Positions 35,772 to 44,557 of a stretch of DNA of 64,000 bases are shown here, one piece after another (positions within the stretch are counted from its first letter, which is position 1; the number at the start of each line of letters is the position of its first letter). A program made the position numbers and the translations under genes. Origin of the DNA: Myxococcales bacterium. Its GTDB lineage: Bacteria > Myxococcota_A > Polyangia > Polyangiales > Polyangiaceae. Under the pieces are notes generated by a model that did not search any database, had not been told where the DNA came from, and saw only the letters and a list, made by a program, of their open reading frames with translations. The DNA is taken from assembly GCA_016191785.1 (NCBI GenBank), contig JACPVJ010000012.1, positions 1-64,000 on the forward strand. Reading direction: 5' to 3'.

Positions 35772-37496
35772 TCAGTCGAGCCCGTCGAAACCGACGAACG
35801 CGCCCGCTTGCCACGCGGTGGTTTCGGAGCCGCCGGGTGAGCCGTGCTCGAGGAGCTCCTGCAGGCAGACCAGGTAGCCGCCGATGCGCAGGCATGAGCG
35901 CAGCTCGACGCGATGCAAGGGTGGACGCGCGCCGAAGACTGCGCCTTGGATGCGCTCGACGCCGAGCTGGGTGTGAAGGATGCTCGAGTGGAGGACTGCG
36001 GCGCCGCCCCAGGCGATGGCCCCGCCGAGAGGGTGCTCGTCGTCCTCGACGTCGAAGCGTCCAACCAGCAGCAGCCCCGCGTTGGCGCGAAGCTCGAGGG
36101 CGCGGACGGGGTCGTCGCCACCTTCGAACTGATAGCCGAGCTCGAACCGTGGGAGATCGACAGCGGAGCTCAGCACCGAGCCGACGGCGGAGTAGCGCAG
36201 GGAGTAGCCGCCACGCACGAAGAGCGCGTGGGGTGAGTGCGTGAAGACGGCTTGGTCGAGGGCGCCTTTGTCCTGGTCGGGCATCGACGAATAGAGCCCG
36301 CCGCTGCTGTAGGGGTTGGAGCGCCTGGTCGCCAACGGGAAGCGAAAGCCCACGAAAGCGTCGTGGGAGACCCGCCCGTCGAGCCCGGCTGTGCCGCCGC
36401 CGATCTCGCCACCGAGGGCGAAGCGCAGGTACTTGTCGTGAGCGGGGTACCAGCTGCGCATGTAGACTTCGCTGAAGAAGCCGACCAGGCCCGAGACGTC
36501 GGCGACGTGGTGCTCTGGTCCGACGGCGCGCGTGAAGAGCGGCGTGACGCCGAACGCCCCACCCTCGATGTTGTCCACGGTCTTCCAACCGCTCCACAAC
36601 CCTTCCCCGACGTGGCGTTGCGCGGGCTTGGGCTTGCGCAAGATGGCACCGACCGGCTGCTCGTGCGCTTCGAACGCGTAGGTGGCGTCGGTGGGCGCGG
36701 CGACCGAGAGTCGCGAGGCCAGATCGGGCCGAGGCCTGCGGAGGCCGGTGCCGCTCTGGGCGAGCGCGGCGAGCTTCGAGCAAGCCAGGGCATCGCCGAC
36801 GTGGCAGAGCAGCGCACAGCCCAGCGGATCCGACTCGTCGCAGGCCGCTGCGAAACAGCGTGCGTGGTCGTTGAAGCAACTGTTCACGCGCTCGACGACG
36901 CGCTGGCGAGCGGGCGTGTAGCGGAGGTCGGCCATGGTGCAGGCGACGACGTCCCCGGCGCGACAGGCGCCGGCGAAGGTGTCGTGATCGCGACCGTCGT
37001 AGCTGGGTGGGAAGGGCCGCCCGCCCGCACCCGCGATGCCGAGCAGCGCGAGATCGACGCAGCGCTTTTCGTCACCGGCCTCACAGAGCTGCTGGCACGA
37101 GCCCATCTCGAAGCGGTCGCACATCGTCTCGAAGATGCGCCGCGCGCGCGCCGGGTTCTTCGGGACCTTGATGCCGTCTTCGTACCAGAGCCCCAGGCGA
37201 TGGCATTCCCACTGGTCGTCGTGACACGCCGCCCAGTCGTCGCCGGCGGGGCACACCGTGGCGGCGCGCGTGCAAGCGTCCTTCATGTCGCGCGGGTCGC
37301 CGACGTAGTCCGCCTCCTTGTGGCCCGAGGCGCAGCCCAGGGAGGCGCACGTCGCCCCGGCGAGGGCGAGCTCGGAGAGCCAGGCGCTGAGACGTGCTGC
37401 GCGTCGTGAATGCAACGACGACCATGGTGGCCTTTTCGTGTTGCTGCGTCGAGTCTCGACTCGATTGCCCTCGGCGCTCGGACGGCTGCGGCACAT
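35772..37496 (-). CDS. Lipoprotein with Cys-rich Sel1-like N-terminal region
   Basis: The product has a signal with a lipobox-like CASLGC, then repeated Cys-containing segments (CTRAATVCPAGDDWAACHD, MGSCQQLCEAGDEKRCVDLA, DPLGCALLCHVGDALACSKLA) resembling Sel1-like repeats. The C-terminal 300 residues are beta-rich with alternating hydrophobic strands, possibly an outer-membrane barrel or a beta-sandwich. ATG 37496 has a ribosome binding site (GGAGG) and gives 574 residues but a long n-region; TTG 37415 would give a 28-residue signal and is an alternative. It follows the 37556 gene on the same strand. Confidence 0.6.
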   Translation of the reverse strand: MCRSRPSAEGNRVETRRSNTKRPPWSSLHSRRAARLSAWLSELALAGATCASLGCASGHKEADYVGDPRDMKDACTRAATVCPAGDDWAACHDDQWECHRLGLWYEDGIKVPKNPARARRIFETMCDRFEMGSCQQLCEAGDEKRCVDLALLGIAGAGGRPFPPSYDGRDHDTFAGACRAGDVVACTMADLRYTPARQRVVERVNSCFNDHARCFAAACDESDPLGCALLCHVGDALACSKLAALAQSGTGLRRPRPDLASRLSVAAPTDATYAFEAHEQPVGAILRKPKPAQRHVGEGLWSGWKTVDNIEGGAFGVTPLFTRAVGPEHHVADVSGLVGFFSEVYMRSWYPAHDKYLRFALGGEIGGGTAGLDGRVSHDAFVGFRFPLATRRSNPYSSGGLYSSMPDQDKGALDQAVFTHSPHALFVRGGYSLRYSAVGSVLSSAVDLPRFELGYQFEGGDDPVRALELRANAGLLLVGRFDVEDDEHPLGGAIAWGGAAVLHSSILHTQLGVERIQGAVFGARPPLHRVELRSCLRIGGYLVCLQELLEHGSPGGSETTAWQAGAFVGFDGLD

Positions 37497-37555
37497 GCCC
37501 CTCCGTGCGAGGATGCGCCGTGCCGCGGCGTGTGCGGTACCGGGCAGCGTGAAGC

Positions 37556-38068
37556 TCAGTCGCCCCGCGGCGGCTCGACGAGCCCGACCATCAGCATCCA
37601 CACTGCGTCGAGCTCGACCAGTGGCGTATTCGTCTCTTGAAACGGAGCGGCCAGCGTGTCGAGCGCCTCCTCGGTTTGATTGAACGAGCTCAGGGCGGCC
37701 TCCGAGACCGTCATCACCGTCCCGCGCACGCTCCGTGGCTCCGGCGGCGCCACGCGCGGACTCGGGTCGTCGATGGCACCGAGCTCGAAGAGCTCGGCAT
37801 CGGACTCCCCCGACTGCCAGGCGAGATACTCGTCCAGCCAGTGCTCGAGCTCTTCGTCGCCGTGCATGTCGGGGCCGAAGAACAGGGCACCGCCTGGCTT
37901 TTCGAGGTTGACCATGAGCACGCCATCGTCGAGGGCATTGGCGCTCAGCTTGCGCGCCGGGGCCAACAGCACCGTCATGACGGGTCCGAGCTCGCCAGAG
38001 GCGACATCGAGGGCGGGTGAGTCGGCCACGTCGGCGAGAAGCTGGACCGCGTCGTCGAAGGTCATCAT
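37556..38068 (-). CDS. Hypothetical acidic protein
   Basis: A 170-residue soluble acidic protein (MMTFDDAVQLL start, either Met possible). No signal peptide, membrane segment or motif is recognised. A central segment (DEELEHWLDEYLAWQSGES) is helical. Codon use is typical, so it is likely genuine. It lies between the VOC gene and the Sel1-like lipoprotein gene, all on the minus strand. Function unknown. Confidence 0.6.
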   Translation of the reverse strand: MMTFDDAVQLLADVADSPALDVASGELGPVMTVLLAPARKLSANALDDGVLMVNLEKPGGALFFGPDMHGDEELEHWLDEYLAWQSGESDAELFELGAIDDPSPRVAPPEPRSVRGTVMTVSEAALSSFNQTEEALDTLAAPFQETNTPLVELDAVWMLMVGLVEPPRGD

Positions 38069-38101
38069 CGCTCACCCATTAGTCTCGCATCGGAAGGAAT
38101 C

Positions 38102-38578
38102 CTACCCGCGCCGGGCGGCCTCGATGGTCGCCACGTCGATCTTCCGCATCGGCATCATGGCCGAAAAGGCACGCTTTGCCTCGGCGCCGCCTGCAGCCAT
38201 GGCCTCGGTGAGCACGCGTGGCGTGATCTGCCAGGAGAGGCCCCACCGGTCCTTGCACCAACCACAGGCGCTCTCTTGCCCGCCGTTGCCGACGATCGCG
38301 TTCCAGTAGCGGTCGGTCTCTTCCTGATCGTCCGTGGCCACCTGGAAGGAGAACGCCTCGCTCTGCTTGAACTGCGGGCCGCCGTTGAGACCGAGACACG
38401 GGATCCCCAGGACGGTGAACTCCACGGTCAGCACCTGGCCTTCCTTGCCGCCTGGGAAATCACACGGCGCCGTGTGGACCGCGAGCACTTCGCTGTTCGG
38501 GAAGGTGGCGGCATAGAAGCGCGCCGCTGCTTCGGCGCCGTTCTCGAACCAGAGGCAGATGGTGTTCTTGGCGATCAT
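38102..38578 (-). CDS. VOC family protein (PhnB-like)
   Basis: A 158-residue protein of the PhnB/3-demethylubiquinone-methyltransferase-like VOC family. The recognisable features are ENGAEAAARFYAATFPNSEV, LTVEFTVLGIPCLGLNGG, FSFQVATDDQEETDRYWNAI and GWCKDRWGLSWQITP. The reaction is unknown; the family has the glyoxalase/dioxygenase fold. The ATG at 38578 is followed two bases upstream by the stop of the 39285 gene, so the two are co-transcribed. The longer open frame upstream is a shadow. Confidence 0.85.
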   Translation of the reverse strand: MIAKNTICLWFENGAEAAARFYAATFPNSEVLAVHTAPCDFPGGKEGQVLTVEFTVLGIPCLGLNGGPQFKQSEAFSFQVATDDQEETDRYWNAIVGNGGQESACGWCKDRWGLSWQITPRVLTEAMAAGGAEAKRAFSAMMPMRKIDVATIEAARRG

Positions 38579-38580
38579 CG

Positions 38581-39285
38581 TCAACGGCCGCCGTCGATGA
38601 CGGTGGGAAGGTACTCGATCGTCTTCTCTGCGGCCGCGCGCACATGCCGCTGCAGATGGGCCGTTGCTTGCTTCCGCCACTCGTGCTCGGCAGGTTTCTC
38701 GCCCTTCTTGCTCGTGAGCTCCAGCTGGTCCGACTGGCTGACGCTGAGCGAGTGCTGATCGCGAAGCTCCTGCGTGGACAGGTGGAACACCAACACGCTT
38801 CCGCTGAAGGTTCCCGGCGCGTAGGTGCTGCCGCCGCTCGCGTCGGGTGGGGTGTAGCTGCTCTGGCGGATCACCGCCGCGTACTCGTAGCGCGCACAGG
38901 CCTCCAGGGACTTGATGTCGTCGTCCGCGATCTGTGTCCCGTCGACGATGTACTTGCACACCGAGAGCACCGGGTCGCTCAGGTCGAGGACGTCGGTCGA
39001 CGTGTTTCGGGGGTCTTCGAGGTGGTTTTCGCCGGTCACCGTGACGGTGCCCCATCTGAGCTTCTGCCCGGGCGCGGCGGCAGCGGCCGCAGAACCGGAC
39101 TTCACCTTTGCGCTCAGGCTCGCGACTTGCGCGAGCACTTCCTTGACCTTGGGCTTGAGCTCCGCGGCGCGCGCCACGGTCGCGGGACTGGGTCCTTTCT
39201 TGCTCTTGCACGCGAGCGCCGCCGCGAGCAGCACGCAGGCGAGCAGCACGACCGAGCGCCGGGAGCGCGTGGGGGAACTGTTCAT
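38581..39285 (-). CDS. Lipoprotein of unknown function
   Basis: The 234-residue product has a basic n-region and a signal LLAAALAC. A helical Lys/Ala-rich segment (residues 30-70) and a beta-rich domain with DVLDLSDPVLSVCKYIVDG and CARYEYAAVIRQ follow. The C-terminal 40 residues are helical and basic. It ends two bases before the VOC gene. No known domain recognised. Confidence 0.65.
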   Translation of the reverse strand: MNSSPTRSRRSVVLLACVLLAAALACKSKKGPSPATVARAAELKPKVKEVLAQVASLSAKVKSGSAAAAAAPGQKLRWGTVTVTGENHLEDPRNTSTDVLDLSDPVLSVCKYIVDGTQIADDDIKSLEACARYEYAAVIRQSSYTPPDASGGSTYAPGTFSGSVLVFHLSTQELRDQHSLSVSQSDQLELTSKKGEKPAEHEWRKQATAHLQRHVRAAAEKTIEYLPTVIDGGR

Positions 39286-39667
39286 GCCTCGAGGCTACGG
39301 TGGTCCGAGGCGAAGGACCATCGCCAACGTGACGCGCGTTGGCGTGCGGGTGCGCTTGTCCAAGCTCTGTCCAGTCGCCCTCGCGACCTCAGCTGCAAGT
39401 CGTGTTCTGGACGCCGCTCCACGCGACCAAGGCGTCTCGGATTCGACCTCGGTGTCGGGCTCGGGAACGCACGGCAACCGCGTCGCCATCAGCGGCAGCG
39501 GCGTCGCCGCGCACGTCGCCGCCGCCGTGCCCGGCGCCGATGACGGCATGACGATCTCCGGCTTTCCCGGCAAAGAGGGGCGCCCGGGGACGCACTTCTT
39601 CGGTCTCGGCGGCGACTGCCTCGCCGCCGTCGAGTCGGCGATCCGCGCGGCGAAGAGCGGCCGCTGA
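39284..39667 (+). CDS. Hypothetical protein, possibly the remnant of a larger gene
   Basis: The last 90 codons have the very high GC3 of real genes in this genome, with the stop seven bases before the convergent zinc-ribbon gene. They encode a Gly/Ser/Ala-rich segment (TSVSGSGTHGNRVAISGSGV) and an end GTHFFGLGGDCLAAVESAI. The first 40 codons have poor codon use and the start is uncertain; ATG 39284 overlaps the divergent lipoprotein gene. It may be a truncated gene. No function proposed. Confidence 0.35.
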   Translation: MPRGYGGPRRRTIANVTRVGVRVRLSKLCPVALATSAASRVLDAAPRDQGVSDSTSVSGSGTHGNRVAISGSGVAAHVAAAVPGADDGMTISGFPGKEGRPGTHFFGLGGDCLAAVESAIRAAKSGR

Positions 39668-39674
39668 CACGCGG

Positions 39675-40247
39675 TCAGCCGAAGGGCCAGAAGCCCCGCT
39701 TCTTCACCGGCTCGCGCGCGGCGAGCTCCGCCACGTCTTCGACGGACAGCGTCCGCTGGAGGGCGAGCGGCCCCGACGGGGTCGCTGCGAAGAACGGCAA
39801 GTGAATGGCGTAGCTGCCCTGGGTGCGGAGCGCCTCGATCGCTTTCAGGTAGATCTCGATCAAGCGGCCGACGCACATCGGATCGTCGGCGGTCTTCGTC
39901 CCGCTCTTCGCGTCGAAGTCGTTCGCTAGCGAGAGGCACACCCGCGCGAAGGCGTCGGTCTCTCCGAGCGGACCGAGGCGCTCACGGGCCGCCGCCCGCA
40001 GCGCGTCGTAGCTGCTGTCGCCCCGCTGCCGTGCCGCCTTGAACGACTCGATCACGCGCAGCTGCAGCGCAGGGTCTGCGGTCGAGATCGCCGATGCGGT
40101 GGCGCCGGTCGACGGCTCGGCCTTCGTGGCCCGGACGCCGGTCAGGCTCGCCGTGGCCCCGCAATACGCGCAGGTGGCGAAGGGGCGGTCAGCAGCCGCG
40201 GCGGGCAACGGCGCGCCGCACCAGGGGCAGATCAGCGCGGTCGGCAT
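39675..40247 (-). CDS. Zinc-ribbon hypothetical protein
   Basis: A 190-residue protein starting at ATG 40247, with an N-terminal zinc ribbon CPWCGAPLPAAAADRPFATCAYCG (two CxxC knuckles 19 residues apart; residues about 7-29). The rest is helical, with a conserved-looking segment LSLANDFDAKSGTKTADDPM and a C-terminal VKKRGFWPFG. It follows the outer-membrane protein gene by 19 bases and is likely in its operon. Function unknown. Confidence 0.65.
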   Translation of the reverse strand: MPTALICPWCGAPLPAAAADRPFATCAYCGATASLTGVRATKAEPSTGATASAISTADPALQLRVIESFKAARQRGDSSYDALRAAARERLGPLGETDAFARVCLSLANDFDAKSGTKTADDPMCVGRLIEIYLKAIEALRTQGSYAIHLPFFAATPSGPLALQRTLSVEDVAELAAREPVKKRGFWPFG

Positions 40248-40266
40248 CACGGCTCGAGCACCTCGA

Positions 40267-40989
40267 TCAGAACCAGGCGAACACGCCCGCCTGGAGCGCG
40301 ATGGTCGTGACCTTGATCTCGTCCAGATCTTGCGAGTTGTTGCCCTGCTCGAGCTCACCCGAGCCCGAGAGCGGAAGATCGAGCGTAGGGCCCACCATGA
40401 ACCCCGCGTGCGGCACCGGCGTCACCACCAGCATGGCCTCGACCGTCAGGTCGAAGAGCGACGCCTCGTACTTGCTGTCGGTCTGGCCCGGACCCGAAGC
40501 GTCCGTCTCTTCCTTGGCCGAAGCATAGGTGAAGCCACCGCGCGGCCAGAGCCCCACCATGTCGTTGAACATGAAGCAGTAGCCGGCGCGGGGTGCGATC
40601 ACGAACCCGCTTCCCTTTTCATCGGGCGCCTGGGTGGTGGTGTTGCCCTGGGTTTCTTCCGTCTCCTCGTCATCCGAGACGTAGGCGACCGAGCCACCGA
40701 CGCTGAGCCCGTCGATCACGAAGTAGTCGAGCCCAATTCTCGGCGCGACGAACGGGTTTCCGACGTCGCCGCGTGCCAAGAAGTCGAGCTGCGTCTTGGT
40801 GGACTCCCGCTCGAACTTGATGTTGCCCGGTTGAAACTCGGTCTCCACCTTGGTGGTGGTCGAAGCGTAGCCGAACACCCGCTCGGCGCCGACGGCGATC
40901 CGCCCGGCCGTCGCGAAGCGATCTTGGCCGAACGCGGGCGAGGCAGCCAGGCAGAACGCCAGCATCCAGAACACGGTCTTGGTCTTCAT
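40267..40989 (-). CDS. Outer-membrane beta-barrel-like protein
   Basis: The 240-residue exported product has a signal peptide (FCLAASPAFGQ, cleavage near residue 21). The mature part consists of alternating amphipathic beta-strands (GRIAVGAERVFGYAS, APRIGLDYFVIDGLSVGGSV, VIAPRAGYCFMF, TIALQAGVFAWF), ending in an aromatic residue as outer-membrane barrel proteins do. Loops are rich in Glu, Thr and Gly. It belongs to the general OmpA/OMP beta-barrel type; no ligand is proposed. Confidence 0.75.
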   Translation of the reverse strand: MKTKTVFWMLAFCLAASPAFGQDRFATAGRIAVGAERVFGYASTTTKVETEFQPGNIKFERESTKTQLDFLARGDVGNPFVAPRIGLDYFVIDGLSVGGSVAYVSDDEETEETQGNTTTQAPDEKGSGFVIAPRAGYCFMFNDMVGLWPRGGFTYASAKEETDASGPGQTDSKYEASLFDLTVEAMLVVTPVPHAGFMVGPTLDLPLSGSGELEQGNNSQDLDEIKVTTIALQAGVFAWF

Positions 40990-41166
40990 CGGGCACTCCC
41001 TCGTCGCCGCGCCAGGCGGCGGAGCGCATGTTCTCCGATCGTCCCGCGCGTGTCCACGCCGAGGCAGCCCTGGCCGAACCTGGTGCGGGCAAGCTCGCCC
41101 GCTGGTCGGCGCATCGTTGTCGTGCCGCGCGCGATGTGCGACGCTCGCGCAGGCAGTCCCAATTCA

Positions 41167-41880
41167 ATGGTGGACGACGAACCGCCCATCTCGAGCGCGC
41201 CACCCTCACTGCGGCCGCAACCCCTCTGGGACCCACGCGGGGCGGTCGGGCGGTTGGCGGTCGCGATCCCGCTCGGCGTCGTGGCCACGTCGCTCGCCCC
41301 AGCGCACGTCGCGCTCGGGATCCGCGCGGTCGTGGGCTGGGACGTCGCGGCGGCGACGCTGGTGGCCATCAACTGGTGGGGCATCCTGCGCCGTGACGCC
41401 AAGACCACCGCCGAGCGCGCAGCCGCGGAAGATCCAGGCAGGATGCTCGTGTTCCTGATAGCCCTGGCTTCGAGCGCGTTCAGTCTGTTCGCAGGGGCGG
41501 TCGTGCTGCGCGAGGCCCGGCATTTCTCCCCTCGAGAGGCGCCGGTTTGGACCGTGCTGGCGCTGCTCGCCGTGGTGTTGTCGTGGCTGCTCACGCACAC
41601 CGCGTACAGCTTGCGCTACGCGCACCTCTATTACCGGCACGGCCTGGCGCAAGGTCTCGTCTTCCCCGGCGGGCGGCCCCCAGCCGAGATCGACTTCGCG
41701 TACTTCTCGTTCACGCTGGGCATGTGCTTCCAGGTCTCTGACGTCTCGATCCAGAGCTCGCGCATCCGCCGCACCGTGCTCGGGCACGCGCTGCTCGCGT
41801 TCGTCTACAACACGACGATCCTCGCGCTGGCGCTGAACTTGATGTACTCACTGCTCGCTGGCACCCCCGGAGGCCTTTGA
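41167..41880 (+). CDS. DUF1345 membrane protein
   Basis: A 237-residue protein with five or so membrane helices. The sequence fits DUF1345: RAVVGWDVAAATLVAINWWGI, LLTHTAYSLRYAHLYY, then IDFAYFSFTLGMCFQVSDV. Start is uncertain between ATG 41134 and 41167; the latter begins nearer the first helix. Its TGA overlaps the TTG of the next lipoprotein gene (TTGA), so translation is coupled. Transport-related function is unproven. Confidence 0.8.
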   Translation: MVDDEPPISSAPPSLRPQPLWDPRGAVGRLAVAIPLGVVATSLAPAHVALGIRAVVGWDVAAATLVAINWWGILRRDAKTTAERAAAEDPGRMLVFLIALASSAFSLFAGAVVLREARHFSPREAPVWTVLALLAVVLSWLLTHTAYSLRYAHLYYRHGLAQGLVFPGGRPPAEIDFAYFSFTLGMCFQVSDVSIQSSRIRRTVLGHALLAFVYNTTILALALNLMYSLLAGTPGGL

Positions 41881-42509
41881 CTCGCACGACTACCGCGACG
41901 GACAGCTCGCTCCCAACCCTGGTCTTGCTGGTGCTGCTCACGGCCGGCTGCGTCGCGGAGCGCGCGCCGTCGCCCGCGAGCGCTGCGGGGCCTCGCGGCG
42001 ACGCGGCGTCGCCCGCTGCGCCCTCGAGCGGCGCCAGCGACGGTGGTGTCGGCGACGCGGCAAGTGATAGCGCCGTCACGGACGCCGGCTCCGACGCGGG
42101 CAGTGACGCGGGTAGCGTCGAGGCAGGTGCGGGGCCCGCGATCGCGGACGGTGGGCGCGCCGATGCAGGGGCGGCTCCGCCGTCCGCTCCGCTCGTGCTC
42201 AAAGGTGTACGCAAGTGCACCGCCGAAGAAGCGTCGGACGAGACCTGCACCGAGGGCAAGCGCGTCGGCATGTGCCTCGACGGCTACTGCGTGACCGAGG
42301 CCGCATGCCCGCGGTACTGCGCGGCCACCGCGGCGCGGGCGCACAAGGAGTGCGTGCCCGAGCTCGACGCGAAAGAGTGTCAGGGAGTGCGCGAGTGCCT
42401 CGATGCCCGGAAAGGCAGCATCGCGATCTGCAACTCGCTCCGCAAGGATCTCTTGTCGGGCTGTCTTCAGTCCACCTGCGCGGCCATTCGGATGATTCCG
42501 CAGCCCTGA
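41877..42509 (+). CDS. Ala/Asp/Gly-rich Cys-containing lipoprotein
   Basis: The 210-residue product starts at a TTG overlapping the DUF1345 stop. It has a signal VLLVLLTAGC, an Ala/Gly/Ser/Asp linker with repeated DAGSDAGS (about residues 30-95), then a Cys-rich helical domain (CTAEEASDETC, CLDGYC, CPRYCAATAARAHKEC, ECQGVRECLDARK, CNSLRK, CLQSTCAAI). The coupling suggests a partnership with the membrane protein. Function unknown. Confidence 0.65.
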   Translation: MTRTTTATDSSLPTLVLLVLLTAGCVAERAPSPASAAGPRGDAASPAAPSSGASDGGVGDAASDSAVTDAGSDAGSDAGSVEAGAGPAIADGGRADAGAAPPSAPLVLKGVRKCTAEEASDETCTEGKRVGMCLDGYCVTEAACPRYCAATAARAHKECVPELDAKECQGVRECLDARKGSIAICNSLRKDLLSGCLQSTCAAIRMIPQP

Positions 42510-42559
42510 AGGTGGCTGTCGACGCGAGATCGCGGCGCAGCGTCCCTCGCTCGACCGAC

Positions 42560-42751
42560 TCACCCGCAGGTCGCGACACAGTGAGTGGCGGCGCACGCGG
42601 CGACGCCGTCGAACGGCGACCCGCTGCCCCCGCACGTGCCATGGCATTCCGAGAGCGACGCGCCGCCCGCCATACACGCGCTCACGCACGACAGCGCGGG
42701 GCCGCACGGTGCTGCCCGTCCCGTGGCAGGCTGCTCACGGGCACTTGCCAT
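42560..42751 (-). CDS. Short Cys-rich ORF, perhaps the frameshifted end of the upstream lipoprotein gene
   Basis: A 63-codon frame with eight Cys (CGPALSCVSACMAGG, CHGTCGG, CAATHCVATC). It overlaps the end of the 43106 lipoprotein gene by 17 bases. Polyangial lipoproteins often end in just such a C-x-x-x-C helical segment, so this may be the true C-terminus of that protein, separated by a one-base frameshift. Alternatively it is a small coupled gene. Confidence 0.4.
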   Translation of the reverse strand: MASAREQPATGRAAPCGPALSCVSACMAGGASLSECHGTCGGSGSPFDGVAACAATHCVATCG

Positions 42752-43106
42752 CCGCGCCGCACGGATCTCCCTGACAGCACGAGATCACTACGTCGCAGTC
42801 CGCGCCCGGCGCCGCGCAGCCGGGGTCGACGCCGCAGCCGTCGGGCCCGCACTGCGTTCCGTCACAGCACGGCAGGTTCCCTTTGCATGAGCCGAGGTTC
42901 GGGATGCACTCCGCGCTGTCCGCCGCGTCGGCGTCGCTGCCGGAGTCTTCGGCAACCCCGTCGCTTCCAGCGTCGGCCACATCGCTGGCGGCGTCCAACG
43001 CCGCGTCGTGGCGGTCGACGACTGCGTCGCCGCCGCACGCGACCCAGGTCACGGCGAATCCGATCAGGGATCCGCGAGTCAAGGAAGCGGTGCTTCGCCA
43101 GTTCAC
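42735..43106 (-). CDS. Cys-rich lipoprotein (possibly frameshifted at its end)
   Basis: The product is 123 residues from a GTG at 43106 (the adjacent GTG at 43109 is equally possible) after the RBS GAGGGG. It has a lipobox TWVAC, an Asp/Ala linker (DAALDAASDVADAGSDG), then a disulfide-rich segment (CIPNLGSCKGNLPCCDGTQC, GCGVDPGC, CCQGDPCGADGKC). The reading ends abruptly and the Cys pattern appears to continue in another frame (see 42560-42751). Confidence 0.55.
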   Translation of the reverse strand: MNWRSTASLTRGSLIGFAVTWVACGGDAVVDRHDAALDAASDVADAGSDGVAEDSGSDADAADSAECIPNLGSCKGNLPCCDGTQCGPDGCGVDPGCAAPGADCDVVISCCQGDPCGADGKCP

Positions 43107-43134
43107 CACGCGCCCCTCTGCACGAGCCCCGCAG

Positions 43135-43602
43135 CTACTCGAGCAAGCTCCGGAGCATCCAGGCGGTCTTCTCGTGCACCTGCATCCGCTGGGTGAGCAG
43201 ATCACACGTCGGCTGGTCGCTCACGCTCTCGGCGAGCTTGAAGACCTCGCGCGCGGTGCGGGCCACGGTCTCGTGCCCCTCGACCAGCTTCTTGATCATG
43301 TCCTGCGCCTTCGGCACGCCGTCTTCCTCTTTGATCGCCGACAGCGCGCTGAACTGCTTGTACGTGCCGGGAGCCGGAAGCCCGAGCGCGCGGATGCGCT
43401 CCGCGACCAGGTCGACCGCGAGCGCGAGCTCGTTGTACTGGGCCTCGAACATGAGGTGCAGCGTCTGGAACATGGGACCGGTGACGTTCCAGTGGAAATT
43501 GTGGGTCTTGAGGTAGAGCGTGTACGAGTCTGCGAGCACGCGCGACAGTCCACTCGCGATCTCCTGGCGCTTGCTGGCTTCGATGCCGATGTCGATGTTC
43601 AT
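43135..43602 (-). CDS. dps: Dps family DNA-binding / ferritin-like protein
   Basis: A 155-residue protein that stores iron and protects DNA under starvation or peroxide stress. THNFHWNVTGPMFQTLHLMF and EAQYNELALAVDLVAERIRAL carry the intersubunit ferroxidase residues. ATG 43602 follows AAGGAGAG; the longer open frame has no support. Length is normal. It stands alone on the minus strand between lipoprotein genes. Confidence 0.93.
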   Translation of the reverse strand: MNIDIGIEASKRQEIASGLSRVLADSYTLYLKTHNFHWNVTGPMFQTLHLMFEAQYNELALAVDLVAERIRALGLPAPGTYKQFSALSAIKEEDGVPKAQDMIKKLVEGHETVARTAREVFKLAESVSDQPTCDLLTQRMQVHEKTAWMLRSLLE

Positions 43603-43747
43603 CTCTCTCTCCTTGGCGTGCAAAGACGTAGCCCAGTTCGGTTCGTGGCGGTACGCGTTCATGATGTCGTTCCGCCCGGTTGCCAAGTCGCGCGCGGCCG
43701 AGTGCGCACCTTCTGCGGTGTGAGCGCGGCGGGCTCGCCGGGTGGGG

Positions 43748-44557
43748 TCATTTGTAGGGGTTGGGCCCACCGATCTCGTCGCTCAGCACCTTGCCGTCCA
43801 GGTCTACGGTGCCCTTCCAGCCGTAGGCGGTCTCCGAAGAGTCCTTGTAGATGTGCCCATCCATCGCCAGCACGCCGCCCGTGAGGCGCACGTTCTGGGG
43901 AAAGGGAGTGTGAGCCTGCCCTTCGCCGCGCAGGCGCGTGTCCCAGACCTTGCGTCCGCTTTGGTCCAGGCGCAGCAGGCGCGTCACGGAGCCGCGCGCG
44001 GGGTGCACGTAAGACAAGATGTAGACGACGTAGCCGTCGGCGAGCTCGGCCGCGCTGGCGCCTTCGTAGTCCAGGAACCCGCTCGCTTTGTAGTCGCGCT
44101 CCCACTGCATCGCTCCGCTCGCGTCCAGCTTGGCGACCACCGGCCGCGATGCACCCACGCGGTATTTCCCCGGCGCGCGGCGGGTGCCGACCACGAGGAA
44201 GCCACCGTCGCGGGTCTTGATCATGGGCGCGAGGTATCCGTCCCCGTTGCCGACGTGCCTCGCGTGGTAGCTGTACGTGTCCAGGTTCGTCTGCATCACC
44301 CAGCGGCGCGCCGGCTCGAAGGCCTGCGCGGGGATGCGTATTGCGGGCGGCGGCGCAGTCGGCGAGGGGGCCGGTGGCGTGGTCGGCGAGGGGGCCGGCG
44401 GCGAAGTCGGCGTTGGGGTCGGTGATCCCGGCGGAGGGCGCGCGGCTCGGGGATCCGCGGTCCGGGCCGGCGGGTGGCGCGCGCCTGGCTCCGTGCAAGC
44501 GGGCAGCGCCGCGATCGCGAGGAAATGGCCCAGCCCCAAGGCCCAGCGCGCGTTCAT
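43748..44557 (-). CDS. Lipoprotein with predicted beta-propeller
   Basis: The 269-residue product starts at ATG 44557 with a signal ending AALPAC. A Pro/Thr/Ala linker (about residues 25-80, with repeats of PAPSPT type) leads to a beta-rich domain with blade-like repeats (IKTRDGGFLVVGTRRAPG, AKLDASGAMQWERDY, LLRLDQSGRKVWDTRL, VDLDGKVLSDEI), as in PQQ/quinoprotein-like or SBBP-type propellers. Only about four blades are visible. It diverges from nadC. Confidence 0.7.
   Translation of the reverse strand: MNARWALGLGHFLAIAALPACTEPGARHPPARTADPRAARPPPGSPTPTPTSPPAPSPTTPPAPSPTAPPPAIRIPAQAFEPARRWVMQTNLDTYSYHARHVGNGDGYLAPMIKTRDGGFLVVGTRRAPGKYRVGASRPVVAKLDASGAMQWERDYKASGFLDYEGASAAELADGYVVYILSYVHPARGSVTRLLRLDQSGRKVWDTRLRGEGQAHTPFPQNVRLTGGVLAMDGHIYKDSSETAYGWKGTVDLDGKVLSDEIGGPNPYK

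Noticed and set aside
43603-43680. Sigma-54 promoter for dps
   Set aside because: A GGGC-N8-TTGCA-like match exists, but its start would fall at the ribosome binding site and most fixed positions of the -24 element differ.
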